From Nepenthes gracilis (Eukaryota; Streptophyta; Magnoliopsida; Caryophyllales; Nepenthaceae): a DNA stretch of 64,000 nucleotides. Positions 1 to 11,240 of the stretch are shown piece after piece. Position numbers and translations under genes: made by a program. The DNA lies in assembly GCA_033239525.1 (NCBI GenBank), contig BSYO01000024.1:5479991-5543990 (forward strand), in the 5' to 3' direction. Position 1 is the first letter of the stretch; the number at the start of each line of letters is the position of its first letter. The notes below the pieces were generated by a model that did no database searches, was not told the origin of the DNA, and worked only from the letters and a program-made list of their open reading frames with translations.

Positions 1-953
1 AACTTGACCATAGTATGATTTTCCTCCTTGAGTCCACTTAGAAAGTTAGAAAAGAAGTAAGATTTTGTGAGTAAACTTGGATAAGAGCTGACCATCCAAT
101 ACTTCAAATCTTCAAACTTCTCTTGATAATTTTTCACATCAATTGTTTATTACAACTTGTTGAATTATTCGACTACATTAGATGCTAAGCAATTCCCAAA
201 TCTTTTACATAGATCACCTTTAAACATCTCCCATGTTAGATTTAGATTGTGAACCCAATGACCTTGAAACCAAATGTCTGCATTGCCTTCCAAATGCATA
301 ACTGGAAATATTTACTACACTTTCTGATCCAAGATTTCAAATTGCTCCCACGAAGTTTGGGAATTCAATTCTTGGAGGAAGCATGGATTTATTCTTCCCT
401 ATAATATTAGAATAGTTGCTAATATGAATTAGCCTTGAGTTCTGATCTTCTTGATTGCTAATGCCTACAGGTGTTGGTAATATACCACGTTGTGGTTGTC
501 GTGAAGCTGAATCTTGAGATGAATACAATTCTCCATTTCTTGGTTTCAGCCATCCTTTAATTTCTATTGTGAATTTTGAAGATTTTTCATCCAATCCTTA
601 CTCAAAATTATCTAGTGGTGAGTTGATCTTGTGGACTGGTTCTTGCCATTCATCCTGCACAGAATCTTTGGACGTTAGAAACTGCCTCACATCCTCCATA
701 AATCTTGACATTCGATTCTCTTGCTCAACTGTTCTTGAAATTTTCTTATCCTAGACAATGGAGAGCCAATTAAGGGGCTTATCGTTCACTTGTTACATTA
801 TGCTTTCTTGAATCTCCTGCTGCCACTGTTGCATTTATTCTTTCAAACTGTTTCTTCGGCACATCATAGTTGTGAGTTGAACAATTTTGTTGAAGGATGT
901 GTGTTACTATTTGAGGAAAGACCTATTTGAGGAAAGACCTCTTTGTGGAGCAG
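1..953 (-). pseudogene. Chromovirus gag and leader remnant, 3' part outside the window
   Basis: Degenerate gag region of a Ty3/gypsy element read on the minus strand. It is the same sequence as 29380-30289, where it sits between pol and the 5' LTR of a more complete element, so this piece is gag plus leader and pol would lie off the left edge. Translation near 337-594 gives a gag-like start (LPPRIEFPNF), and the segment 1-250 matches the part of the sister copy that reads LTWEMFKGDLCKRFG, the core of Retrotrans_gag. Gag would form the particle shell that packages element RNA. Several stops and frameshifts break the frame and no intact start is visible. Confidence 0.7.
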
Positions 954-1383
954 TGACTTGATATTGAATGAATTAGCTGTGAGTAAAGAGAAAGAGATGA
1001 AGAGGGTGGGGATTTAGACCAAGGAGAAGAGAAAATAGAGGAAGGTTTGAGAAAGAGAGGAGAAATAAAACTGGGAAAGAGATCAGACGAGAGAGATGGG
1101 ACAAGGATCATAACACTTTTCTCCTTCTCTGTTACAATGCTTGACAATTGGTACATATAGTGTATCCCATCCTGACAAATTGGAACTAGTGCAGCTAATT
1201 ATTGATACAGGAGTGCCTTGCTCTATAACTACTTCCTAACTGCATGTGGCTGCTTATAGCCTCTTCATTAATTGCCCATAGCCTCTTCCTCAACTGCCTG
1301 TGCTGGTGCAAGCAGCTAACTATTTAGGAACTGTTGCCTTCAAATGCTTTCCCAGAGTATTGGTGCAAAGCACTTACATGACA
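954..1383 (-). repeat. 5' LTR of the left-edge chromovirus copy
   Basis: On the minus strand it begins TGTCATGTAAG and ends ATATCAAGTCA, giving TG...CA ends, about 430 bp. It is closely similar to 30290-30720 and recognisably similar to 25292-25836 and 61205-61728. The short minus-strand ORF inside it is conserved among copies only because the LTR is conserved; I do not call it a gene. The flank at 1384-1425 matches the flank after 30720, so both copies were duplicated together with their surroundings. Confidence 0.75.
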
Positions 1384-1425
1384 AATTAACATGATTCATA
1401 TAGTTTTCAACATTTTCTTACAAGT

Positions 1426-2453
1426 AGATACCATGTAAAGATGGACGAAACCGTTTGAGGCTGGAGCTTGCTCAGTGGTTTGGTGCTCAGTAGTTTGGAG
1501 CTTGCTCTGTTTGAGGCTGGAGCTATGCAGCTGTTTCTGCATTTTGATTCCTGGTTGGTAGTGTATCACTGCCAGGAGTTGATGTAGGGGCAGAGGCTGG
1601 TTTTTATGCATTAATCTATATATGCTGAAGGTGAAAATGTTTAGTGGTCCCTGGATGTGCAGTGTCCCATTCTGGTACAGCCAAATGTTGATGGAATATC
1701 TGCAAATCTGATGCTGGATTACATCTTCTGTTTTTATGGTGGATCTTGGCTGTAGGTTGCCGATGCATGGGTTGCCTGGTTTGGTCCTTTCTGTGTTATG
1801 ATCGTGGCGGCCTGGAATGGCTTGTTGGATCTATTTGCAAATGTGAAATATGCCGCTAATTTGCTGGTTATCTATCCGATGATGCTTTTCTCGCAGCCGG
1901 GGGCTGCTTTTATTTGTCAGACTGTGCTTTTGTGAGATTAGTGGCTTACTTGCCTGGCTGTTGTGCGGTTTTGATCTCAATCTCGCTCCCTCCTGGTTTT
2001 GGGAGCTGAAGGTGCTGCTGATATTCTTGGAGGCCTGGTGGGAGGCATTGCTGAAGTGGTTCGGTTTTGGATTGTTGCCGTTAGTGATGCCGCTTTGGCC
2101 CTAGTTTACTGGGCAGAGTGTGTGACCTGTGCTAAAGAGGGGCCCGGATGCATTGCAAGTGACATGGCATGAGTTTGATAGGTCGATCTGCATGTCATAT
2201 TACCGGTTGTCGCTTTAGTGTCTAATTTGTGTTAATTTTCTTCATATATTTGTTCTTCTGTTGAACATTTGTTCTCTTAGAGGCTATTTTGGTATTATAT
2301 GATGTACCGGTTACTCGGGGTATGCCCCAGCATTTTATGTTTTAAATCCAAGTCAAAATACTTGGAGATAAAACATATCCTTTGTAATTTTTTTTCCGTT
2401 AATCCAAAATACTTACTTACCAAAAAAAAAAAAAAAAGATACCATGTAAAGAT
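1426..2453 (+). mobile_element. 5'-truncated LINE tail insertion with 17-bp TSD
   Basis: An insertion of about 1 kb bounded by a perfect direct repeat, agataccatgtaaagat, at 1426-1442 and 2437-2453. The insert ends in a poly(A) run preceded by the family end ACTTACTTACC and by a conserved 120-bp 3' block containing a GGGGTATGCCC motif. The body (1443-2300) is rich in GCTG/GTTG words and has no RT or endonuclease. The sister copy at 30760-30775 lacks the insert and reads straight through, which confirms the boundaries. This is the signature of target-primed reverse transcription by an L1-type LINE; the body may be 3' UTR or a partner sequence. Confidence 0.85.
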
Positions 2454-2676
2454 ATTTATATAGAATTTAATAACAAACATGAATATATGTGAGGGATTTA
2501 AAGATATGCATGAGCATTAAATAGAAATCTAGCATATAAACATAATTTGTATGGATTTAAAACATATATTTATTTTTTAAGTATGAAATTAAAATATGCA
2601 TGAGTATTTAAAATAAAACCATATATAGGAATCGATAAAAAGATATGTAATGGATTTACATGTGATGCATTTACAT

Positions 2677-3134
2677 TCCAACTCCCCAAAGAGAGCCCAA
2701 ACGGTGACCAAAGATCAAATACTCAATGCTTCACCCAGAGCTCAAGGCTTTGAGGAGAAAAACCGGCTCTCTTCCCTCGAGCCATCACTACTTCATGGCG
2801 GCGATAGTGAGCCACCCATAGCGATGCAACCTTCGGAGCCCAGACCTTTACGTACATCTCTCTCACACTCCCCTCACTCGTAATCTTTACATTCTTATTA
2901 CGCTTATATCCACGCGTGCATCATTCCATTAATTGTGGAAGGTTTTTGACTTGAGCGTCGAAGTGTTTACAGTGGAACAACCTTCCGCTGTACTCTGACT
3001 TCTTGTTTGTAATTTGTGGTGCACAGATTCCAGATTAACAACGATAGAGACTGGACTCCATCTAGTTCAACCTGTAGCGAAAGATTAGAAAGCTCTCTAA
3101 TCTGTACTACTACCTAAAAACTAAGAACGTATCA
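2677..3134 (+). repeat. 3' part of a Tat-like LTR (plus orientation)
   Basis: Nearly identical to 32729-33191, where the LTR is complete. It holds the conserved word TTGAGCGTCGAAGT near 2953 and ends in GTATCA just before a leader resembling the Athila/Tat type primer-binding region (TTTGCGCTGTCCGTGGG). The first about 460 bp of the LTR are missing here: the sequence joins an A/T-rich flank at about 2676. The ORF in the block is a shadow of LTR sequence. Confidence 0.65.
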
Positions 3135-3839
3135 TTTGCGCTGTCCGTGGGAACAATGAAAAAAGTCTAACCACCAGTCCCAATGTTTATTTTCTCATCC
3201 CAGAGATGGTCAACACTAGAGTGCAGGCTAGGGCATCGGCGATGGACACTGCCACCTGCGGCGACGACCCCTCCATGGGTAGTCGTGATGGCGAGCAGCC
3301 CGAGCCTGACATGCACAAACTGGCTACATACGTGGACGACATGAAGCAGATGTTTCAATCACTGTGCGCTCGCGTCGAAGTGCAATGGCTGGGAACCATT
3401 CCCCCGGATCCCCAAGCATTGACCTCTAAGCGTAAGAAACCTAGGAGGAAGGCCCTAGCAGCAAGGACAACTAGGCCTGACTACGCTGAGGCCTAGGCGG
3501 TCTTCAGCAGCAGTTATGGTATATTTATAGTGTGGATGCCGGTTTGGTCATTCTTGGGTATTATGACTCTACAGTTATGAAGGCGTTACTCATGTAACTG
3601 CTACTTGCGTTTGATATCTCAATAATCATAAGAAACGTCACTTATATAGCCACCGCCTATATTTATCAGTTGGATTGTCACAGTTTTTGACCGTTAAACT
3701 TGATGTAATAACTGTTGGTATAACCGCCGCGCCTTTTGTTTCTTAGTCTTAGCAGGTTTTCTATTAGGCTGTTGCTATTTAGGCCTTTTTTTCTTCTGTG
3801 AGTTAAATCTGGGTTGGCTTATAGATTGCTATACTCATC
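3135..3839 (+). pseudogene. Tat-like leader, 5' gag fragment and downstream segment
   Basis: After the LTR end lies a PBS-like leader and then an ORF from 3206 to 3496 beginning MVNTRVQARASAMD. Its later part (MHKLATYVDDMKQMFQSL) is gag-like N-terminal sequence, and the same passage recurs at 33263-33553 and, decayed, at 6390-6450. The ORF stops after about 96 residues, before the Retrotrans_gag core, so it is a fragment. The 3497-3839 segment is non-coding, is repeated at 33554-33900, and appears inverted at 6011-6245. The lineage call rests on the leader type and on similarity of architecture; I could not test it by search. Confidence 0.55.
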
Positions 3840-6010
3840 ATTTATAAAATAAAAAAAAATTAGAAAACAAAGAAACATTTATAAATAAGAAAATTTTAAA
3901 TATATATATATATATATATATTTTAATTCTCACATCCAAATTAAAATAAATATAAAATACTAATGAATAACAATAAAAAAAACAACAAATAAAAAATAAT
4001 AAAAATAAGAAAAGAAAAATTAAAAAACAAATATGAAATATAGACAATAAGAAAGTAAAACAAATAAAAAATAAAAAGAAAAAGTTGAGAGTGGAAGAAC
4101 ACCGTGAAAGAAGCATTTGAAAAATCAAAAAGATATAAACATTTCAAAAAAAAGCACAAACGAAAAAATAATAATAGAGGAAAATATAAATTATAATAAT
4201 AAAAGTAAAAAAACTAGAAAAAATAATAACAAAAGAATATGGTGAATAAAAAGAGATTGAAAAAATATATATGAATTATAAAAACTATTTGAAAAATAAA
4301 ATAAAAGATACAAATTTAAAATAAATGATAATAAAATTTTAAAAAAAATATTAAAAAAATGAAAAGAGAATGAAAAAATTAGAAAAAATAAACGATTAAA
4401 AACTCATAAATTTCAAATTATTTATTTTAAGAAGTAAAAAGGAAGATAAAAAATAAGACATACAAAATGTAAAAGTTAAAAGAATAAGAAATCAAATAAG
4501 AAATATTGATTAAAATTTTAAAAAACAATAAAGAAATGGAAGAAAAACTTTTATAAAAATAATTAAAAATCAAATATAATATAAAATAAAATATAAATAT
4601 TAAGACGTGAAAAGGTAACCAAAATAAAATATAAAAAATAAACTGAAGAAAAATATTGAAAACATTAAAGCTGAAAAATTAAAATTTAAATATAAAAATT
4701 TTAATAATTTAACAATAAAAAATTTAAAAATAATAGAAAAAAGTAAAAAAAAAAAGTTTAAAAAATGACAAATTAAAGATAGAAAAAGGAAAAATAAGAT
4801 ATATAAATCACCTAAATAAATCAATGCTGAGAAATAGAACAGAAGAGGAAAATAAAAAATAATACCTATATAAATTTAAAATATAAAGTAAAAACGATAA
4901 AGTAGAAAAAAATAAAAATGTGAACAGAATAAATTTTAAATAAAAAATTCAAGTTCATAAGTAAAAACAATTCATTTAAATAAATCTAACAATAAAAATT
5001 AAAATAATTAAACATCATATATGAAAAATAAAATGAATTAAAAAAAGAGAAATGAAAATTGAAAATTTAGAATATTTTATTTATTTATGTATTTATTTTT
5101 TCAAATATTTTTTATTGTTAATTTTTCATATTTTTTTTTTTTTTTTATCAATTTTGTTTTTATATTTTGTTTGAAAATTTTTCTTTTTTTCAACAATTTT
5201 GTCTTTCTAATAATTAATTTACTCTGTTAAATTTTTTCATTTCTACAAATTTTATATTTTTCAAATTTCTTATGGTAATTATTTTAAAATTTTCTCATAT
5301 TTTGTTGATTTTACTTATTATTATTTTTTATTTTATATTCACTGTCGGTTTCCCCGTTTGAATTTTTTATATAAAAATCTGTAAATGTATTCTTGATAAT
5401 TTTTATTTTTCTTATTTAATACTTATATGTTTATGTTTATTTTTCTATTCTTTATTTTCATTATCCATTTCTTATTTTTAAATAAAAATTAACAAACAAC
5501 ATTATAATTAAATAAAGTAATATTAAATATTAAAAATAAAACGTAAAAATTCTAGAAGATGAAAAAAAATTATGTAAAAGAAAGATAAATTATAAAATAA
5601 CAAAAATATGAAGAGACGAATAAAAAAATAAAATATAAAATAGGAGGGTTAAAAAATAAAGAAGAAAAAGAAAAAATCGAGCGTAGAAGAAAATAATAAA
5701 AGAAAAATATTAAATAAGAAAACTAACATATGAGAAATAAAAGAATACCACATTAATTTAAAATATAAAAATAAAATCACAAATTGAAAAAAGTGAAACA
5801 ATGATTAAACATTAAAATATAATAAATAAAAAGAGATAAAAAATAAAATATAAAATATAAAAATGTTAGAATATAAATTACAAATTATAAAATATAAAAT
5901 AAAAAATAAAAAAATTTGAAAAATGATTCACAAATATTTATTTTAAAAAATAAAAAAATATGGAAAGCAAAACTTAAAAAAATAAATAGAATAATAACTA
6001 AAATAGTATA
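3840..6010. repeat. A/T-rich strand-asymmetric filler
   Basis: Over 2 kb of almost pure A and T. From 3840 to about 5050 and from 5470 to 6010 the plus strand is A-rich (AAAATAAAA words); between about 5060 and 5460 it is T-rich. The T-rich block ends in CATTATCCATTTC, also seen at the end of the T-rich blocks near 8880 and 21380. ORFs on the minus strand encode only F/L/I/Y/S and are composition artefacts. The start (3840-4135) matches 33890-34195. No gene is visible. Confidence 0.8.
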
Positions 6011-6245
6011 TATATATAAATAATTAACTATTACTGATAGTTACTGTATCAAATTTAATGGTTGAAAACAGTGACAGCTTAATCAATAAATACATATTAC
6101 AATTACATGAGTAACATTCGTCATTATTACTTAGACATTAAACGTAGGTAGTGGTTATATGAGTAATATTTCTTATAACTGTAGAGTCATAATGTCCTAT
6201 AATGATGAAAATGACATCCCACATAATAAATACACCAGCTCAAGT
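6011..6245 (-). repeat. Inverted copy of the 3497-3839 segment
   Basis: Read on the minus strand it aligns with 3520-3720: shared words include CTGTAGAGTCATAAT, ACATGAGTAAC and AACAGTGACA. The copies at 3.5 and 6.1 kb therefore face each other across the A/T-rich core and form a large imperfect inverted repeat. Divergence is clearly higher than between the 3.5-kb and 33.6-kb copies. Confidence 0.65.
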
Positions 6246-6279
6246 GACATGAAAGTCTAACCATATAACCAAAGAAAGT

Positions 6280-7165
6280 GAATATGGTGAACATTCTGAC
6301 TCAAGCATTTACACCAGCAAGGGACGCCGTCTCCTTTGATGACGATTCATCCATGGGTAGTTATAGATACGCATGTCTAGCCCCAGATATGAAGACACTG
6401 GCTACCTAGGTGGACACGATAAGAAAATTGCTCCAAACTATATATGCTAGTCTAGAAGGCAACTGTTAGGGGCTCTTTCCTCCAACTGCCAAATTTTGGC
6501 ATCCAAAAGAAAGAGCCAAAGGAATAGACAACCTACCAAGGAGATGATCGTTCTAACATCCTCGGGACCCGACAGGCCATGAGCGATAGAGCCCACACGT
6601 GGCTAGAAGGCCAACCAAGTCTAGGAACAAGATATGAAAGCCCACAGCGGTGAAATCCATGCTTCTCTCGAAAGACAAAAGATCGGAGGCCCCTAACCCA
6701 AGAAGAAGCATCTAGTAGTACCTTGTCGAGGAGGGCCTGTAGCCGGTAGATCCAATATGTCTCTCCAAATCACTGGAATTGAGGATCTTCCTCAATCTAA
6801 GAAGATTGCGTCCATCTCCCAAGTAGATGAGAGGATTTGGAAGATTAAGCAACTGCTATTCAAAGGAAGTACTGACAAACACTCCGCTCACCTGAGAAAA
6901 TTGTTTATGAGAAAAATTTTGATACAATAGCTCCTTCGCAAATTCATGATGACAATCCTGGAATCCTATGAAAGAAGTTTTGATTCGAAGGTTTAGACGA
7001 CGCGACCTTATGTCTATACTTCTCACTAACGCTCGGATTTGGTTCTATTGGTCGCAACTAAATTCGATGAGAACCTTCCAGGAGTTAGCCAACAGCTTTT
7101 TATCGCAATTCATTACCACCCAAAAAGAGGCTTTATTTTCTTGTTTAAACAATCGCTTGTGAGGT
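6280..7165 (+). pseudogene. Decayed Tat-like gag with Retrotrans_gag core
   Basis: Starts with a relic of the same gag N-terminus as 3206 (near 6390-6450, ATGAAGACACTGGCTACC) and continues further. The end translates as ARIWFYWSQLNSMRTFQELANSF with SQFITTQKEA following, from about 7035 to 7125, which matches the Retrotrans_gag core in which a W-containing helix precedes the LA..F..QFI segment. There are many stops between 6280 and 6960. It shows that the unit once had longer gag than the 96-residue fragments at 3.2 and 33.3 kb. Confidence 0.65.
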
Positions 7166-7440
7166 TGTCTCTCTGAAAGACTCATAAAGTCTCCTTTTCC
7201 TATGGATGAGATGTTATATTTATAGTGTTGGGTACCGATTTGGCCGTCTGGAGATGTTATGGCGGTCGTTGGATCGACACATTACGTAACTCTAATTGTC
7301 CGTTTTCTGCTTGGGCCAACCGTTTTATCTTCTAGATTTTGGGCTAAGACTGTGTCCGACTGGGTTTTCATTTTTTGGGTTTTTGTGCTTCCCTATGGGT
7401 CACCATACCCATTGAAAAAAAAAAGTAAATCAAAAGTTTA
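7166..7440 (+). repeat. Downstream non-coding segment of the Tat-like unit
   Basis: Occupies the same place after gag as 3497-3839 and 33554-33900 and keeps similar words (TTATATTTATAGTGT, then a C/T-rich stretch), running into an A-rich core. It is more diverged than those copies. The ORF at 7259-7441 has no recognisable domain. Confidence 0.45.
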
Positions 7441-9367
7441 AAATAAATAAGTAACAAAAAGAAAATTTTAAATAAAAATAACTAAAATTAAAATATAAAA
7501 ATAAAATAAAGATGAGATAACGTGAAAATAGAATATAAAAAGTAAAAAGGTTAGCAAAAAAATAAAGCATAAAAATGAATGAAAGAAAAACGATGAAATA
7601 AATAAAAGAATAATAGAATAAAAATTAGGTGAAAACTAAAAAAATACAAAGAATAGATAGAAAATAATAAATAGAAGATAGAAAACTAAATAATTTTTTT
7701 AAAACAACGTAAAAGATAAAGATTGAATAAAACTAAAAAATAAAATTTGATAATATTAAAAAAAAAAGTAGAAAAATTAAAAAAATAAAAGATAAAAAAT
7801 AACACCTAAAAATGAAAAATCAGGTAAGATGAACAAAATAAAAAAAAAAATATGCAAATATAAATTAAAAATATCAAATATAAGGGATAAAGTATAAAAA
7901 ATATAAAAATGAGAAGAATAAAAAATGGATTAAAAATGTAAATTAATATTTTAAAACAAGATAAGAGTATTGAAAAAAAAAAAAAAACAAAAACCAAATA
8001 TAAAAATAAACTTTTAAAATTTTTTAAAAATTTAATTATAAAAATATTTAAAATGTAACATCAAAAAATTAATAAAAGTGTAACAGAAAGAAAAAAAAAA
8101 GAAAAGAAAAGTTGAAAAACTGATGAATCAAAGATGAAAAAAAAAGTTAAAAAAATAAATATAATTTTTGAAAAAATAAAGATAAAAATCTAAAAAATAA
8201 ATTATCAGAATATGAAATTTTAAAAAAATAAAAAAATAACCCAAAAACATCAAAAAAAATATAAAAAATAAAATTGAAGTAAATTTAAATAAAATCACTG
8301 AAAAAGATAAAAGAAAAAAATAGATAAGAGAAAAAAATTCAAATATACTTGAAAAATATCTAATATAAAAGTTAAAGTACAAAAAATATATAACTAAAGA
8401 GAATAAAAATAAAGTAAAATTATAAAAAAAAATTTTAAAATAAAAGATTAAATAAAATTAGTGATAAAAATAAAAATAATCGAAAACCAAACATAAAAAA
8501 TAAAATGAAGCAAAAAAATGAGGGATGGATAATAAAATAGTTTTTTTTCCTCAATTAGTTGTATAATTATTTTCTTTTGCATATTTTTTATTGTTTGTTT
8601 TTATCTGCATTGTCTTTACATTTTGTATTGAATTTTGTATTTTTTTGAATAAATTTCACTTTGTATTATTTAATTTTTATTTTGTTAAATTTTTTTATTT
8701 TTTTAGATTTCTTATTTTTTTGTCAATTTTATTTGTTAATAATTATTTTTATTTTTTATTATCTGTCCGCCTTCTGTTAAATTTTTATATTAAAATTTAA
8801 AGTATATTATTCTATAATTTTTACTTTTTATTGTTCAGTTTTTATTTATTTATATTTTTTATTAATTATTTTTATTATCCATTTCTCATTCTTCAAAGAA
8901 AAATTATGAAATAAAAAAAATAGACTATAATGAAAAAAATTCAGGCATAACAAAATTTAAAATAAAAAATATAAATTTAATTTAATTTTTAAAAATAAAA
9001 ATAAAATGATTATAAACCAATAACAAACAATAAAAAGTAACAAACAAAAAATAATAAAAATCGATAGACAAATTTTTAAAAATTCCAAATATGTAAAATA
9101 TAAAATAAAACATAAAAAGAAACAATCGGAAATGGAACGAAATAGTAAAAGAAAAATATTAATTAAAACTAGAAGAAGTTTTAGAAAAACAAAAAATATT
9201 TAAATTTTTTAAAAAAAAATCCTTAAAAGTGAAGAGAATCAAGAGATTATGAAAAAAGTGAGGTAAAAAAATAAAAATTTAAAATTTAAAAAATTTAAAA
9301 GATAAAAAAGCAATGCATAAAAAATTAAAAAGTGATGAGAATGATAAATGAACAAAAGAAAATAAAT
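7441..9367. repeat. A/T-rich strand-asymmetric filler
   Basis: Same three-part architecture as 3840-6010: A-rich to about 8535, T-rich to about 8890, A-rich again. GAGGGATGGATAATAAAA before the T-rich block and TTATTATCCATTTCTC at its end are near reverse complements, suggesting the T-rich block is an inverted copy of A-rich filler. The right end is interrupted by the LINE at 9368-13039 and the filler resumes to 13259. No gene seen. Confidence 0.75.
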
Positions 9368-9406
9368 CTTATGAAAAAAAAGTATCTTTCAAATTAGAAA
9401 TCAACC

Positions 9407-11240
9407 ATGCCGCCTCTCCCATCTCCGGCGGTGCCGTTGCCGGTCATGGCTGGCCCTTTGGGTGTGCCTCTTGAACCTCCCTCTATTCCCAGCTTCCCCA
9501 AAGATCTGGAAACCCCATCCTCTTCACCCGAATTTCTTTTGTGTGCGGGTGCCCTTTCTCTTCCACCGGTTCTTCGCCTGCGGAGGGAATCTCGTCGACT
9601 TCTTGCCCGGTTACTACTCCGGTTTCGTCCTGCTCATCCTGATCTGAAACCGTCAAAAACCATGGTTTCACTCCTTCTCCTGCCCTGAAATTTTTCCCTC
9701 CACAGTTCGTGGATGGTGATGTTGCGTGTATTTCTCCACCCCCGAAGTACTTCAGCAGAGTCAGTTGACCTGGAAATCGACACTTCTAGGGTGCTTATCT
9801 TGAAAGGGCCTTCATTTCCATGCCGTGACCAACATTGCTCGTCGGCTTTGGCATCGATTTGGCCTGTGTCATGTTACGGAGGGTGCTAACGGCCTCTTTC
9901 TCTTTCGATTCTCCTCAGACGTGAATTCAGAAGCGGTTCTGGCCAGAGCCCCGTGGACCTTCAGAGGTAATTCTCTATTTCTCAAACGATGGCTCCCGGG
10001 TATGCCTATGGTTAGAGAACAGTTGAACTAATTTCCTGTTTGGATTAAATTGAGGAACGTTCCTGCTGAATACTGGACCCCTCTTGGGCTCAGCTGGATC
10101 AGTAGCGCAGTGGGTAAACCTCTCCATCTTGATTCATTCACTGCCAAAATGGATCGTTTGCACTCTGCTCGTGTGTGTGTCGAAATCACTCCCGATGCGG
10201 TGCTCCCGTCCAAGATTTTCTTAAAGTGCTATGCAAATGAGGTGGAGGAAGCTACTGTTGTGGAGGTGGAATTGCCTGGTTCTCGGACTAGGGGAGGACG
10301 TAGCTCTTCTCTAGGCCGCTCTAAATCAGCTGCTTGCATCCAGGACAATGGCCTGATGTCAAGTGGGTCTTCTGGCTCTGATGGACCGTCCCAGCCGTGT
10401 GAGACCCAGTCGACTGATTCTCCTGGTTTGACTCCTCGTGATGCTGTTAAGAATTCTTTGGTCCTGAATGGCTTGATGCCCGGCTTGGTTTAACCTAAGC
10501 TAGATGCGTTTACTGCTTCAGTGGTTTCTGTGATGGATCCTTCGAATCTTGTCCCCAAATCGGCTCCCTGTCCTTCTATGATGCCAGTTTGTGCTCAGTT
10601 GAATGAGCGGTCTCATGCTCAGGCTACTTATTCAGTATCTCCAGCTCCATGTGCTCATCCAAAATCCGTTGCTGTGATCCGTGGTCCTGGGCTGGATTCA
10701 GGCCCAGAGGATTTTGTGGCTGATGGAGTTGCCATGTTGCCCTGTAGGTTGATCTCCGATGAGGGCCGAGTGGCTGCTCTTGGCACGGTGGATGATTCCA
10801 CTGTGTTAAACCTACCTTCTCTAGATGATGAGGAGGCTGATTTGGTTTCAGCTCCTTTTTTGTTATCTATAGCCCCTGGGTGTTCGATTTGCCTTTCAAA
10901 TGCCACCGGTCGAATGGATGGCCCTCCTGATGCGCTCCCCAAAAGGTCGGGCCCTGAAACTGATACAGATAGTGAGTGTACTCTTATCTCTACTCAGCAT
11001 ATAATAAAAAAGTATGCATTGGATTCGATCAAGCATGTGGGCTCTGTATCTACAAACCCCTGTGTATCTTCTGCTGAAATTTCTGTGGGGCGGGCTATTG
11101 TTTACTCCACAGAGAAATTTTTAAGCGTCAATGAGGCAATGGCATTGGAGTGTGAATCTTGAAAGCCATTAAAATCACGAAAAAAGAAAAAACCCAAAAA
11201 ACCCAAGGCTTCTCCGGGAGCCTTGGCCCTATGATGTTGT
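9407..11240 (+). pseudogene. LINE ORF1, DUF4283-like RNA-binding protein, broken
   Basis: ORF1 of plant L1-type LINEs binds element RNA. Reading in one frame from about 9825 to 11162 gives a DUF4283-like block: ARRLWHRFGLCHVTEG, then GLFLFRF, APWTFRGNSLFLKRW and, after a stop, VWIKLRNVPAEYW and SAVGKPLHLD. Two in-frame stops (about 10029 and 10491) and a further stop at 11160 interrupt it. The region upstream of 9825 shifts frame at least once. The C-terminal end is lysine-rich (about 11175-11215). The CCHC zinc knuckle that often follows DUF4283 is not visible, so it may be deleted. Confidence 0.75.

Noticed and set aside
923..1156. Conserved small protein starting MYQLSSIVTEKEKS, seen in several copies
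   Set aside because: It lies wholly within the chromovirus LTR and reads out of frame in the other LTRs; conservation is that of the LTR.
3838..4159. Hydrophobic membrane-like proteins rich in F, L, I and Y
   Set aside because: Translation of A-rich DNA on the opposite strand; composition alone explains them. The same goes for 7806-8382, 14408-14940 and 21580-21966.
10655..10942. Minus-strand ORF within LINE ORF1
   Set aside because: Shadow of the plus-strand ORF1 frame, which has the DUF4283-like domain.
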